A DNA stretch of 64,000 nt from positions 1 through 64,000 of the forward strand of contig JBKDKX010000006.1 of assembly GCA_046344715.1 (NCBI GenBank), written 5' to 3'. This document shows, piece by piece, positions 1 through 8,108 of this stretch. Both the position numbers and the translations under genes were made by a program. Each line of letters starts with the position of its first letter. Position 1 is the stretch's first letter. This stretch comes from CAZAQK01 sp046344715. GTDB taxonomy: Bacteria; Pseudomonadota; Alphaproteobacteria; Rickettsiales; SXRF01. Below the pieces are notes generated by a model that saw only the letters and a program-made list of their open reading frames with translations, was not told the DNA's origin and ran no database searches.

Positions 1-423
1 TAATGCCGATTCATGCAGCGTATGAATGGCAAAGAGTTTCTGGATTTCTGGAAGATTTTTATGTGAAATAATTTTGCAGATTTTGCCGCCGCAAGTGGCA
101 CATTTTGCTTTAAGCAAGAATGTCTTTGAGCGGTGTTTGTGGAGAGTGACACCACCCCCACACGCCATGCGTGCAGCATTGCATTTTCCACAACGAAATT
201 CATGCAGCTGGAGGGTGAGTTGGTTTTTTAGCCTGCGGACTTTATCAAACGCGATCACCACTTCCCCGCGCAGCATATAGGGGTAAATGCCTTCATTGCG
301 TTGTAAGCCGTCACTTTTTATCCAGCCAAGTACCGTGCCTTTGGTGACGCCTACCAATTCAGCAAGGGCACTTACAGAATAAGACATTTTTGCTTTAATC
401 CGCCGAGTATTTATCCGCTTCAT
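1..423 (-). CDS. HTH / zinc-ribbon protein of integrative elements (partial, runs off left edge)
   Basis: An open frame of 141 codons starts at the ATG complementary to 421-423 and reaches base 1 without a stop, so its C-terminus lies outside the window. Residues about 13-60 read like a MerR/AlpA-type helix-turn-helix (ALAELVGVTKGTVLGWIK). They are followed by two cysteine pairs, FRCGKC near residue 78 and CATC near residue 108, which fits a zinc ribbon. Small HTH plus Cys-rich proteins of this form are often found beside phage-type recombinases; that parallel is from memory. The start overlaps the stop of the upstream AlpA gene as ATGA, so the two are probably translationally coupled. No specific function can be given beyond probable DNA binding within the mobile element. 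Confidence 0.6.
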   Translation of the reverse strand, partial: MKRINTRRIKAKMSYSVSALAELVGVTKGTVLGWIKSDGLQRNEGIYPYMLRGEVVIAFDKVRRLKNQLTLQLHEFRCGKCNAARMACGGGVTLHKHRSKTFLLKAKCATCGGKICKIISHKNLPEIQKLFAIHTLHESAL

Positions 424-617
424 TTATGAAACTCCTCAATTAATTTGCGTATATCTTCAACCTTCCAAGCAGTAGTGCGCTCACCTAGTTTCACAGGTTG
501 AGGATAAATGCCCTGCTTTACTTTTGCCCACCATGTGGATTTCCCTACAGGTATGATCTGAAGAATGGTTGGCAGGCGTACAAAACCAGTTTCAGGTAGT
601 ATATTTTTAGTATTCAT
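420..617 (-). CDS. AlpA-family phage transcriptional regulator
   Basis: A 65-residue protein with the AlpA/excisionase-like winged-helix pattern: FVRLPTILQIIPVGKSTWWAKVKQGIYPQPVKLGERTTAWKVEDI. The first helix pair, the serine-threonine-tryptophan turn, the Y/F-P-x-P-V-K-L wing and the closing W-x-x-x-D-I are typical of the family, which activates or represses excision and prophage genes. A good ribosome site (AAGGAGAAATT before the ATG) supports the start at 617. It lies between the XRE/ImmA pair and the partial HTH/zinc-ribbon gene, which it overlaps by 4 bases. In P4-like elements AlpA controls the integrase; that role here is inferred from family and position. Confidence 0.8.
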   Translation of the reverse strand: MNTKNILPETGFVRLPTILQIIPVGKSTWWAKVKQGIYPQPVKLGERTTAWKVEDIRKLIEEFHK

Positions 618-643
618 AATTTCTCCTTTTATATAGTATGTAA

Positions 644-661
644 TACAATATACATATTGTA
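644..661. promoter_or_regulatory. Near-perfect 18-bp palindrome upstream of alpA
   Basis: TACAATATACATATTGTA is palindromic at 8 of its 9 base pairs and lies just upstream of the alpA ribosome site, in an AT-rich promoter-like stretch. The preceding bases GTATGTAATAC nearly match GTGTGTAATAC at the operator-like site upstream of the XRE gene (1567-1577). This suggests a shared repressor operator. That the XRE protein binds it is inference. Confidence 0.4.
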
Positions 662-680
662 GATAAAAAATATATTTACT

Positions 681-1238
681 CTATAATTTCAACCCCTTGA
701 TTCTATTGCTGGTGGCCTTCTCTGAAACACAAAATAGACTAGCTAAATGACGCTTTAATTCTGCCTGATCATCATTTCTAAGTCGAATAGTGAAGTTATA
801 ATACTCTTCACTAAAAAGCTCTTCAGGCATTAGCAATTCTGCTGCTAATCCATTTGCCTGTATTTCAAGGTTTTGTCGTTCTTTGGCGGGTAGTTTCTGA
901 TGAAAAAGAGGGCTTTCGCAGTTAACCATATACTCACGATGCATTACATAGTGGCCAATTTCATGTGCTACTGTAAAACGTAGAATACGTTCAAGATTTT
1001 CTTTGTTTTTTCCTTTTGGCTCTTGAAACTTTTCACAAAGAATCAGCTTCTCATCCGGTAAGATCATACCCAATGTACCTTTTCCGTATAGCTTTTCTAA
1101 TTCAAAGAAATTTATTCTCAGGCCTAATTTTTGGGTGGCAATTCCTATTACATCAGTGACAAGGCCATCTTGATATTCTGTACGTAGCGTATCTGCATAA
1201 GTCTTTATCGTCCGTGGGTGGACGTAGTTAACCTTCAT
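681..1238 (-). CDS. ImmA/IrrE-family metallopeptidase
   Basis: A 185-residue protein with the zinc-peptidase motif HEIGH (VAHEIGHYVMHRE, around residue 91) and the downstream NGLAAELLMPEELF segment that supplies the third metal ligand in this family. ImmA peptidases cleave a partner XRE repressor to derepress a mobile element after DNA damage. The upstream gene is exactly such an XRE protein and its 3' end overlaps this start by 11 bases, so the two form a repressor/anti-repressor cassette. Length is normal for the stand-alone form. The substrate is inferred from the pairing; a toxin-antitoxin-like reading of the same pair is the main alternative. Confidence 0.85.
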   Translation of the reverse strand: MKVNYVHPRTIKTYADTLRTEYQDGLVTDVIGIATQKLGLRINFFELEKLYGKGTLGMILPDEKLILCEKFQEPKGKNKENLERILRFTVAHEIGHYVMHREYMVNCESPLFHQKLPAKERQNLEIQANGLAAELLMPEELFSEEYYNFTIRLRNDDQAELKRHLASLFCVSEKATSNRIKGLKL

Positions 1239-1533
1239 CCTTTTTTGCCCATTTCCTTAAAAGCCCCGCATACTTTTGCGGGGACTGTTGAATGATCGCT
1301 AGCAACTCAGAATCCACCTTGTCTGCGTATGCAAGCAGATCATCGCTGTTATGTTCAAGCAACTGCGCCATTTTCTTAATTACATCTTCTGAGGGCGGTG
1401 GAAATTCCCCACGTTCAATTTTGCTCATGTATGTAGGTGTAATATCAAGGGCTAAGGCGAATTGACGTTGGCTGTAGCCTTTGTCTTCGCGCAAATCTTT
1501 AATAATATCACCAAAACTCTTTTTATGCCTCAT
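1228..1533 (-). CDS. XRE-family transcriptional regulator
   Basis: A 101-residue protein. Residues 8-63 form a Cro/CI-type helix-turn-helix (IIKDLREDKGYSQRQFALALDITPTYMSKIERGEFPPPSE), with an acidic helical tail (LLEHNSDDLLAYADKVDSELLAIIQQSP). It is the likely repressor of the integrated element and the probable target of the overlapping ImmA/IrrE peptidase. A 20-bp imperfect inverted repeat lies 34 bases upstream of its start, so autoregulation is plausible. Function follows from family and neighbours and has not been shown here. Confidence 0.85.
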   Translation of the reverse strand: MRHKKSFGDIIKDLREDKGYSQRQFALALDITPTYMSKIERGEFPPPSEDVIKKMAQLLEHNSDDLLAYADKVDSELLAIIQQSPQKYAGLLRKWAKKDEG

Positions 1534-1567
1534 AACCTATCCTTTGGTTGTTGCTATGGACTTAAAG

Positions 1568-1587
1568 TGTGTAATACTTACTACACA
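1568..1587. promoter_or_regulatory. Operator-like inverted repeat upstream of the XRE gene
   Basis: TGTGTAATACTTACTACACA has arms that pair at most positions (TGTGTA against TACACA). It sits between the start of the XRE gene (1533) and the end of the integrase gene (1620), where the XRE promoter must be. It shares the core TGTAATAC with the sequence beside the palindrome upstream of alpA. Probable repressor binding site; inferred. Confidence 0.45.
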
Positions 1588-1619
1588 ATAAGTCAAGCAC
1601 TTTTCTTTTTGCTTATTTG

Positions 1620-2813
1620 TTAGCGGCTAACACGATCTAAATAATCACCCCACCACTGCATCATTTTGGCGCGTTCGGGCAGATATTGAGCGTAATTATA
1701 GGCGGCTCGCACTTGGTCGCGCTCAGCATGGGCAAGCTGACGCTCCACCACATCCTTATTAAAGCCTTGCTCATTCAAGATGGTAGAAGCGGTTGAGCGA
1801 AAGCCGTGCCCTACTGTTTTGCCTTTATAGCCCAGCACTTCGATTGCTCTCAGGAAAGTGTTTTCACTCAGTGGATTTCTAGGATTGTTTTGGCTGGGGA
1901 AGATAAACCCGCCATAGCAATCACCCGTCATTTTTTTTACCTCTTTTAGGATTTTCAGGCTTTGCTTGGAAAGTGGCACAATATGCGGCTCTTTTACCTT
2001 CATGCGTTCGGCTGGTATTTTCCATTGTTTCTTATCCCAGTCTATTTCTTCCCATTTGCCTTTGCGGATTTCTCCACTTCTCAGGAAAGTAAGAATCAAT
2101 AGCTTGAAAGCATGTTTTGTAAGGGGTTTTCCCCCATACTCTGTGTCATACTTTTCCAGCTTTTTAAGGAAGGCAGGTAATTCTTTTTCTATAAGATGGG
2201 GCAGGTTCTTACTCTTTGCTGGTTTGAGTGAGCCTTGCAGGTCTGTTGTAATATCGCGTTCACCCCTGCCTGTGGCCACTGCATATTTGAATACTTGGCT
2301 GCATGTTTGCATAATGCGGTGGGCAAGGTCTAAATTGCCGCGCTCTTCCACTTTTCTTACTGCACCCAATAGCTCGGGCGGGCTAATCAGTTTAATAGGG
2401 CGGTGGCCAATATGCGGGAAGATATTGGCTTCAAGCCGCTTTAATATGTTCTCTGCATGTTTGGATTTCCAAGTGTGGATTTTTTGTTCATGCCATTCAC
2501 GCGCCAGATTTTCAAAGCTGTTTTCGTAATCTTGCTTTTGTTCAACCTTACCCAGTTTGCGGTTTTCAGAGGGGTCTTGCCCAGCATCTAGCAGTTTCTT
2601 AGCCTCATCACGCCTTTCACGGGCTTCTTTCAACCCTACAAGGGGGTATGCACCAAGTGTTAGGAGCTTTTCTTTGCCCATAAAACGGTATTTGAGCCGC
2701 CATTTCTTACCCCCAGTTGGCAAAACATGCAGATACATACCCCCGCCATCGGCGAGTTTAAGGGGCTTTTTAATGGCTTTTGTGGCCTTGCATTTAGCTT
2801 CTGTAAGCTTCAT
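1620..2813 (-). CDS. P4-type tyrosine integrase
   Basis: A 397-residue tyrosine recombinase. The N-terminal DUF4102-type arm-binding domain (LADGGGMYLHVLPTGGKKWRLKYRF, residues about 20-45) is followed by a SAM-like core-binding domain near 100-190 and a catalytic domain with Arg in FLRSGEI, HGFRSTAST (H-x-x-R), the second His in LAHAERD and the nucleophilic Tyr in AAYNYAQYLP. All catalytic residues appear present and the length is normal. The gene points away from tRNA-Glu, whose 3' end lies about 170 bases before its start; this is the usual arrangement when such an element integrates into a tRNA 3' end. Three direct repeats just upstream of the gene are candidate arm sites. Confidence 0.93.
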   Translation of the reverse strand: MKLTEAKCKATKAIKKPLKLADGGGMYLHVLPTGGKKWRLKYRFMGKEKLLTLGAYPLVGLKEARERRDEAKKLLDAGQDPSENRKLGKVEQKQDYENSFENLAREWHEQKIHTWKSKHAENILKRLEANIFPHIGHRPIKLISPPELLGAVRKVEERGNLDLAHRIMQTCSQVFKYAVATGRGERDITTDLQGSLKPAKSKNLPHLIEKELPAFLKKLEKYDTEYGGKPLTKHAFKLLILTFLRSGEIRKGKWEEIDWDKKQWKIPAERMKVKEPHIVPLSKQSLKILKEVKKMTGDCYGGFIFPSQNNPRNPLSENTFLRAIEVLGYKGKTVGHGFRSTASTILNEQGFNKDVVERQLAHAERDQVRAAYNYAQYLPERAKMMQWWGDYLDRVSR

Positions 2814-2823
2814 AAGCTATAAA

Positions 2824-2866
2824 CATACCCCCAATTTAGAAGTCCATACCCCCAGCCATACCCCCA
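2824..2866. repeat. Three direct repeats CATACCCCCA, putative integrase arm sites
   Basis: CATACCCCCA occurs at 2824-2833, 2845-2854 and 2857-2866, between the integrase start and the tRNA-Glu 3' end. A fourth near copy, CATACCCCCG, lies inside the integrase gene at 2736-2745. Short direct repeats beside attachment sites are typical arm-type binding sites of tyrosine integrases. Use by this integrase is inferred. Confidence 0.5.
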
Positions 2867-2980
2867 CATTTTTAAGATTCGGCAAGACGGGATAAGGCGT
2901 TACAAGGCATGATTATAGCCGGAAACACCTGTAAAATCAATGATTATCGGGTTATTTGAGACTGTGCCAGACCATGGGAA

Positions 2981-3055
2981 TGGTGACCCCTACGGGAATC
3001 GAACCCGTGCATCCACCGTGAAAGGGTGGTGTCCTAACCGCTAGACGAAGGGGTC
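2981..3055 (-). tRNA. tRNA-Glu (anticodon TTC)
   Basis: On the minus strand the sequence runs from GACCCCTTCG to AGGGGTCACCA, folding into a standard cloverleaf with a GACCCC acceptor stem, anticodon stem CCACC/GGTGG and loop CTTTCAC, giving anticodon TTC. The T-arm is GGGTTCGATTCCC. The CCA end is encoded at 2981-2983. Its 3' half is the likely attachment site of the element at 1-2980. The other copy of the attachment core would lie off the left edge. Confidence 0.95.
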
Positions 3056-3172
3056 TTGCACAAGAAGCGTAATAAATTGCTCCCAAAAAGGAAGCGTAGT
3101 AATCGCCAAAGACTGCCCGATAGTCAATAAAAAACTGATGCTACCATTCAAAATTCCGTATTATTTGCAAAA

Positions 3173-3628
3173 TTAACGGGTTGAGGAGCTGTCAGCAGGT
3201 TTATTAAACCGGCCAACATTGCCCAAAAGCTGCTCCATGAAGCCAAGACTGTGACCTTCGGTAGGGGTTTTGCGCTTGGCGATGGCAATATCCTGACTAT
3301 TTTCTTCATTGAAGGTTTCTACTTTGCTTACCATGCCTGCCATATCAAACTCGATTTTCGTAACATCCTGTTTTACTACTTCAGGTTTAAGGAACGCCGT
3401 GGCTTCCTTGCGGGCGGCAATATAGTACCAGGTCTCATTACCAAAGCTCGACTGGGAAGAAGGAGAGCCCAGATTTGCCAGCACTTCATCACGCGTTTGC
3501 CCAACGCTTACCATGGTTTTTATGTCACCGGTGCTTACATACCCGCGGTTATCCACCTTGGCAGAACACGCGGCAAGTAGACATAGGCATGAAAGGATGG
3601 CTAGTTTAAGGGGCTGGATTTTATTCAT
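3173..3628 (-). CDS. bamE: BamE/SmpA-type outer-membrane lipoprotein
   Basis: A 151-residue protein with a lipoprotein signal (hydrophobic stretch followed by lipobox LLAAC, Cys near residue 21), then the SmpA/OmlA domain: GYVSTGDIKTMVSVGQTRDEVLANLGSPSSQSSFGNETWYYIA. The G-x-T-x-x-x-V-x-x-x-L-G-x-P core and the following W-Y-Y-I strand are family hallmarks. BamE is a periplasm-facing lipoprotein of the BAM complex that inserts beta-barrel proteins. The gene is divergent from dcd. A low-complexity tail (KPADSSSTR) extends beyond the domain. Good family match; complex membership is from family knowledge. Confidence 0.85.
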   Translation of the reverse strand: MNKIQPLKLAILSCLCLLAACSAKVDNRGYVSTGDIKTMVSVGQTRDEVLANLGSPSSQSSFGNETWYYIAARKEATAFLKPEVVKQDVTKIEFDMAGMVSKVETFNEENSQDIAIAKRKTPTEGHSLGFMEQLLGNVGRFNKPADSSSTR

Positions 3629-3777
3629 AAACCATATTTATCGATTACTTTGCGGGCACGTTAGCGCATCTGCCTTATAAAGGCAATAATCTTACAGTGA
3701 TATTGCTGATTCTGCTTGGTTTTTAGGTGTATAGCCGATAAAACATGTCGTTGCTAATTTTTTTAAGGAGATATGCC

Positions 3778-4341
3778 ATGGGTATTATGCCGGATACGTG
3801 GATTCGCGAGCAGGCGAACAAGGGAATGATCGAGCCATTTGTAGAGAATCTGCACCGCGAGGGCGTGATTTCATACGGTGTGTCAAGCTATGGGTATGAC
3901 GCGCGTGTATCCGATGAATTCAAGATTTTTACCAATGTGGATTCTGCCATTGTTGACCCAAAGGATTTCTCACCAAAAGGTTTTGTCGACCGTCAGGGAC
4001 CGGTGTGCATCATCCCGCCGAATTCATTCGCATTGGCGCGCACGGTGGAATATTTCCGTATTCCACGTGATGTACTAGTGGTGTGTGTGGGCAAAAGCAC
4101 CTATGCGCGTTGTGGCATTATCGTGAACGTAACGCCGCTGGAGCCGGAATGGGAAGGGCATGTAACGCTGGAATTTTCCAATACCACTCCCCTGCCCGCA
4201 AAAATTTATGCGAACGAAGGCGCCTGCCAGTTTTTATTCCTGAAGGGCGACAGCGTATGTGCGACATCTTACAGCGACCGCAAAGGCAAATACCAAAAGC
4301 AAACAGGTGTAACGCTGCCGCGTGTGGAGAAGGTTGCTTAA
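3778..4341 (+). CDS. dcd: dCTP deaminase
   Basis: A 187-residue protein starting MGIMPDTWIREQA. I chose the ATG at 3778 because AAGGAG lies at 3765-3770, rather than an upstream ATG at 3745 without a ribosome site. It contains the dCTP deaminase/dUTPase-fold pattern SSYGYDARVSDEFKIF, the FALARTVEYFRIPRDV strand, CVGKSTYARCG, and VNVTPLEPEWEGHVTLEFSNTTPLPAKIYANEG with the catalytic Glu. The enzyme deaminates dCTP to dUTP for thymidylate synthesis. It is followed after 3 bases by an acetyltransferase gene and then murA, so co-transcription is likely. Confidence 0.95.
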   Translation: MGIMPDTWIREQANKGMIEPFVENLHREGVISYGVSSYGYDARVSDEFKIFTNVDSAIVDPKDFSPKGFVDRQGPVCIIPPNSFALARTVEYFRIPRDVLVVCVGKSTYARCGIIVNVTPLEPEWEGHVTLEFSNTTPLPAKIYANEGACQFLFLKGDSVCATSYSDRKGKYQKQTGVTLPRVEKVA

Positions 4342-4344
4342 ACT

Positions 4345-4854
4345 ATGCCCACATCTGCTGCGCTTCAAACACCCACCGGTAATATACGTCTTATCCGCAA
4401 AGAGGATAATGCTGCGGTAGCGTCTATTATTCGCGAAGTGCTTACTAGCTTTGGTTGTACAGGGGAAGGATTTGCTATTCATGACCCTGAAGTGGATAGA
4501 ATGTTTGAAACATACCAGTTGCCGCGTAGTCGCTATTTCGTGATTGAAAGAGACGGTATCGTAGTCGGTTGTGGTGGCGTTGCTCCATTAAAAGGTGGCA
4601 ACGAAGATATTTGTGAACTGCAAAAATATTATATTCTGCCTGAATTTCGCGGCTTTGGTTATGGAAAGCAAATATTGGATCTTTCATTGAATGCAGCAAA
4701 AGAATTTGGTTTCAAACGTTGCTATCTTGAAACATTACCCTTTATGAAAGTGGCAACAGCACTTTATGAACGCGCTGGCTTCATTCGTATTGATGGATCA
4801 ATGGGTGCAACGGGTCATCATGGGTGCGACCGCTGGTACATTAAGGAACTGTGA
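4345..4854 (+). CDS. GNAT-family N-acetyltransferase
   Basis: A 169-residue GNAT protein. The acetyl-CoA binding motif A is seen in LQKYYILPEFRGFGYGKQILDLSLNAAKEFGFKRCYLET (R-G-x-G-Y-G-K, residues about 95-130), with the motif B region PFMKVATALYERAGFIRIDG. The substrate is not evident. The gene sits between dcd and murA, and its TGA overlaps the murA ATG by one base (TGATG), so it belongs to the same transcript. The C-terminal GHHGCDRWYIKEL resembles small-molecule acetyltransferases, but I would not assign one. Confidence 0.85.
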   Translation: MPTSAALQTPTGNIRLIRKEDNAAVASIIREVLTSFGCTGEGFAIHDPEVDRMFETYQLPRSRYFVIERDGIVVGCGGVAPLKGGNEDICELQKYYILPEFRGFGYGKQILDLSLNAAKEFGFKRCYLETLPFMKVATALYERAGFIRIDGSMGATGHHGCDRWYIKEL

Positions 4855-6170
4855 TGGACAAAATAAAAATCACAGGTGGCGTACCGCTCAAAGGAAGTAT
4901 CCCCATTTCGGGGGCAAAGAATGCTGCCTTGCCGCTGATGGCTGCGTGTTTGCTTACCGATGACACGCTGACGCTGGAAAATGTTCCCTTCCTTGCCGAT
5001 ATTATCACCATGGCGAATTTGCTGGCGCAGCATGGCGTGGCACTTTCCACCAATGGCGATGGCAAAAATGGTGCGCTCGGCATTTCCCGCAAGCTGGAAA
5101 TGAACGCCTCGCAGGTGAATAACCTCACCGCGCCGTATGATCTGGTGCGCACCATGCGGGCATCGGTTCTGGTGCTGGGGCCGTTGCTTGCGCGGTTTGG
5201 TGCAGCAAAAGTATCGCTGCCGGGGGGATGCGCCATCGGCACTCGCCCGATTGATCTGCACCTCAAAGCCTTTGAGCAGATGGGCGCAAAAATTGACCTC
5301 GCCGATGGGTACATCCACGCCAAGGTAGAAAATAAACTGAAAGGCGCACATATACAGTTTGATAAAGTATCAGTGGGCGCAACGGAAAATGTGATTATGG
5401 CGGCATGCCTTGCAGAAGGCGAGACCATCATCAGCAATGCCGCGCGTGAGCCGGAAGTGTGCGACCTTGCCTATTGCCTGCAAAAAATGGGCGCAAAAAT
5501 CGAGGGCATCGGCACGTCAGAAATTCGCATTCAGGGCGTGGCTGCGCTGCATGGCTGCACGCATAGCGTGGTAGCGGATCGCATCGAAGCGGGCTCATAT
5601 GCGGCGGCGGCGGCCATTACCGGCGGTGAAGTGGAGCTTATTGGTATTGGTGCAGATTTACTGGGTGCCGTGATTGAAAAATTCCGTGAAGCAGGTGTGT
5701 CTATCACCGAAACACCGCGTGGATTGCTGGTAAAGCGCGATGGAAAACATATTCAGGGCATTGACATCATGACGCAGCCTTACCCAGGCTTCCCAACCGA
5801 TATGCAGGCGCAGATGATGGCGCTTCTTTCGGTGACTGACGGTGCTTCGATGATTACCGAAACGATTTTTGAAAACCGCTACATGCATGTGCCGGAACTG
5901 GCACGCATGGGTGCGCGTGTGGTGGTGCATGATGCATCGGCGATGATTCGCGGCGTGCCGGAACTGCGCGGTGCAGAAGTAATGGCGACTGACCTTCGCG
6001 CGTCTGTGTCGCTCGTTATTGCAGCACTTGCCGCAAAGGGTGAAACCCTCATTCACCGCGTCTATCATTTAGATCGCGGCTATGAACGGCTGGAAGAAAA
6101 ACTGGCGGCGTGTGGTGCAAAAATCGAGCGTATCTCTGAGCGCAAGCAATCGAAAATCGAGGTGGCATGA
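4854..6170 (+). CDS. murA: UDP-N-acetylglucosamine 1-carboxyvinyltransferase
   Basis: A 438-residue EPSP-synthase-fold enzyme that adds enolpyruvate to UDP-GlcNAc in the first committed step of peptidoglycan synthesis in the cytoplasm. Visible hallmarks are ITGGVPLKGSIPISGAKNAALPLMAA at the N-terminus, VRTMRASVLVLGPLLARFG, and LPGGCAIGTRPIDLH with the phosphoenolpyruvate-binding, fosfomycin-target Cys. The later YPGFPTDMQAQ and ENRYMHVPELARMGA segments are also canonical. The start was set to the ATG at 4854, which overlaps the preceding stop (TGATG); a GTG one codon earlier is the alternative. The stop overlaps hisG as ATGA. Confidence 0.97.
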   Translation: MDKIKITGGVPLKGSIPISGAKNAALPLMAACLLTDDTLTLENVPFLADIITMANLLAQHGVALSTNGDGKNGALGISRKLEMNASQVNNLTAPYDLVRTMRASVLVLGPLLARFGAAKVSLPGGCAIGTRPIDLHLKAFEQMGAKIDLADGYIHAKVENKLKGAHIQFDKVSVGATENVIMAACLAEGETIISNAAREPEVCDLAYCLQKMGAKIEGIGTSEIRIQGVAALHGCTHSVVADRIEAGSYAAAAAITGGEVELIGIGADLLGAVIEKFREAGVSITETPRGLLVKRDGKHIQGIDIMTQPYPGFPTDMQAQMMALLSVTDGASMITETIFENRYMHVPELARMGARVVVHDASAMIRGVPELRGAEVMATDLRASVSLVIAALAAKGETLIHRVYHLDRGYERLEEKLAACGAKIERISERKQSKIEVA

Positions 6171-6826
6171 ATACATCTCCACTCATAATGGCTGTGCCAA
6201 AAGGACGTATTCAAGACGAGCTGGTGCCGCTCTTGAAACAGGTTGGTATTGAGCCGGAAGATGCATTCTTTGATGAAAAGGCACGCCAGTTGCAGTTTGC
6301 CTGCAAGAACTCGCCGGTAAAACTTATCCGCGTACGCAGTTTTGATGTGGCAACGTTTGTGGCCTTTGGCGCAGCACAGATTGGCGTTGCTGGCAGTGAT
6401 GTGCTGATGGAATTTGACTATCCGGATATTTATACACCTCTGGATCTGAAAATTGGTTTTTGTCGCCTGTCGCTTGCCTGTATTGACACAGATAATGCGA
6501 AAGACGATCTCGATCACGCAAGCCACGTGCGCGTAGCCACAAAATACCCAAGCGTCACGCGGCGCTATTTTGCCGATCAGGGCATACAGGCAGAGTGCAT
6601 CAAACTCTCCGGTGCGATGGAGCTTGCGCCAAAACTTGGACTTGCCAATTACATTGTGGATTTAGTGAGTAGCGGCCGCACCTTGCAGGAAAATAATCTG
6701 AAAGAACTTTCTGTCATTTCACAGGTATCTTCTCGCCTGATTGTCGGACGTGCTGCGTTCAAGACGCGCTCGGCGGAAATCAGCAACCTGATACAGAGCT
6801 TCCGCGAAGTGGTGTATGACCGCTAA
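6167..6826 (+). CDS. hisG: ATP phosphoribosyltransferase, short form
   Basis: A 219-residue HisG catalyses the first step of histidine synthesis, joining ATP and PRPP. Typical parts are AVPKGRIQDELVPLL at the N-terminus, VRSFDVATFVAFGAAQIGVAGSDVLME, and ANYIVDLVSSGRTLQENNL with the PRPP-binding loop. It lacks the C-terminal regulatory domain of long HisG, so by family rules it should need the HisZ partner. No hisZ is visible in this window. It overlaps murA by 4 bases and hisD by 11, showing a tightly coupled murA-hisG-hisD operon. Confidence 0.95.
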   Translation: MNTSPLIMAVPKGRIQDELVPLLKQVGIEPEDAFFDEKARQLQFACKNSPVKLIRVRSFDVATFVAFGAAQIGVAGSDVLMEFDYPDIYTPLDLKIGFCRLSLACIDTDNAKDDLDHASHVRVATKYPSVTRRYFADQGIQAECIKLSGAMELAPKLGLANYIVDLVSSGRTLQENNLKELSVISQVSSRLIVGRAAFKTRSAEISNLIQSFREVVYDR

Positions 6827-8108
6827 GTATCATACGAAGTCCACCGATTTCGCGAAGCAATTTTCAACATTCCTGTCTGCGCGCAGCGAAGATACTTCGA
6901 ACGTTTCAGGCACAGTTTCAGGCATCATCGACAAAGTGCGAATCGAGGGCGATGCTGCATTGTTTGCCTATACTAAGCAGTTTGACAAGTTTGAGGCTAC
7001 TGCGGATTCTGTCTGCGTTTCGCCGCAGGAGATCGCGCAGGCCTTGAGCCTGTGTTCGCCAGAACTCATGGCATCGCTGAAGAAAGCGGCTGCGCGTATC
7101 CGCGATTATAGTACACGGCAAATGCCGCAGGATTTAGACTATGTGGATGATACCGGTACGCGACTCGGCCATCGCTGGACGCCGGTTGACGCAGTGGGGC
7201 TTTATGTGCCAGGTGGCCTTGCCGCTTATCCCAGCTCGGTGCTGATGAATGCTGTGCCTGCAACAGTTGCTGGTGTGAAACGCCTCGTGATGGTGGTACC
7301 TGCACCGGAAGGAAAAATTAATCCGGCGGTGCTGGCGGCAGCACATGTGGCAGGCATCAGCGAAATATATAAGGTGGGTGGTGCGCAGGCGGTTGCGGCA
7401 CTGGCATACGGCACGCAGACGATTACCGCAGTAGACAAGATTGTAGGCCCGGGCAATGCTTATGTGGCGGAAGCCAAGCGACAGGTGTTTGGCACGGTGG
7501 GCATTGATATGATTGCAGGCCCATCAGAAATTCTGGTGATGGCGGACAATAAAAATAATCCGCAGTGGATTGCCGCTGATTTGCTTTCTCAGGCAGAGCA
7601 TGACGCGCTCGCCCAATCCATACTGATAACAAACGATGAAGCCTTCGCAGATGAGGTGACAAAGACCGTGGGTGCAATGCTGCAAACGTTGCCACGCCGC
7701 GACATTGCCGGAAAATCATGGAAAGAGTATGGCGCAATCTTCATTGTGAATGACTGGCTGGAAGCCTGCGAACTCACCAATGCCATAGCACCGGAGCACA
7801 TGGAACTGGCCATCGAACAGTCAGAATTGCTTATTCCTCACATTCGTAATGCTGGTGCGATATTCTTGGGTCGTTTCACGCCGGAAGCCATTGGGGATTA
7901 TATTGCAGGACCTTCGCATGTACTGCCCACCACGCGAACGGCGCGTTTTTCTTCCGGCCTTTCGGTGTTTGATTTTCTAAAGCGCAGCTCCATCATTGGC
8001 TGCACCGAAAAATCTTTTGCAGCCATCTGCCATCAGGCGGAATTGCTTGCCGATACGGAAGGGCTTGCCGCACACGCGCTTTCCATGCGCCTGCGTCATC
8101 AATCATGA
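6816..8108 (+). CDS. hisD: Histidinol dehydrogenase
   Basis: A 430-residue enzyme that oxidises histidinol to histidine in two NAD-dependent steps. Hallmarks seen include GLYVPGGLAAYPSSVLMNAVPA, GGAQAVAALAYGT, KIVGPGNAYVAEAKRQVFG, IDMIAGPSEILV with DLLSQAEHD (zinc and substrate ligands), and AIAPEHMEL followed by GDYIAGPSHVLPT. Length is normal. It overlaps hisG upstream, and its TGA overlaps the ATG of the UPF0262 gene by 4 bases. The remaining his genes of this window are on the other strand at 29973-33945. Confidence 0.97.
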   Translation: MTAKYHTKSTDFAKQFSTFLSARSEDTSNVSGTVSGIIDKVRIEGDAALFAYTKQFDKFEATADSVCVSPQEIAQALSLCSPELMASLKKAAARIRDYSTRQMPQDLDYVDDTGTRLGHRWTPVDAVGLYVPGGLAAYPSSVLMNAVPATVAGVKRLVMVVPAPEGKINPAVLAAAHVAGISEIYKVGGAQAVAALAYGTQTITAVDKIVGPGNAYVAEAKRQVFGTVGIDMIAGPSEILVMADNKNNPQWIAADLLSQAEHDALAQSILITNDEAFADEVTKTVGAMLQTLPRRDIAGKSWKEYGAIFIVNDWLEACELTNAIAPEHMELAIEQSELLIPHIRNAGAIFLGRFTPEAIGDYIAGPSHVLPTTRTARFSSGLSVFDFLKRSSIIGCTEKSFAAICHQAELLADTEGLAAHALSMRLRHQS

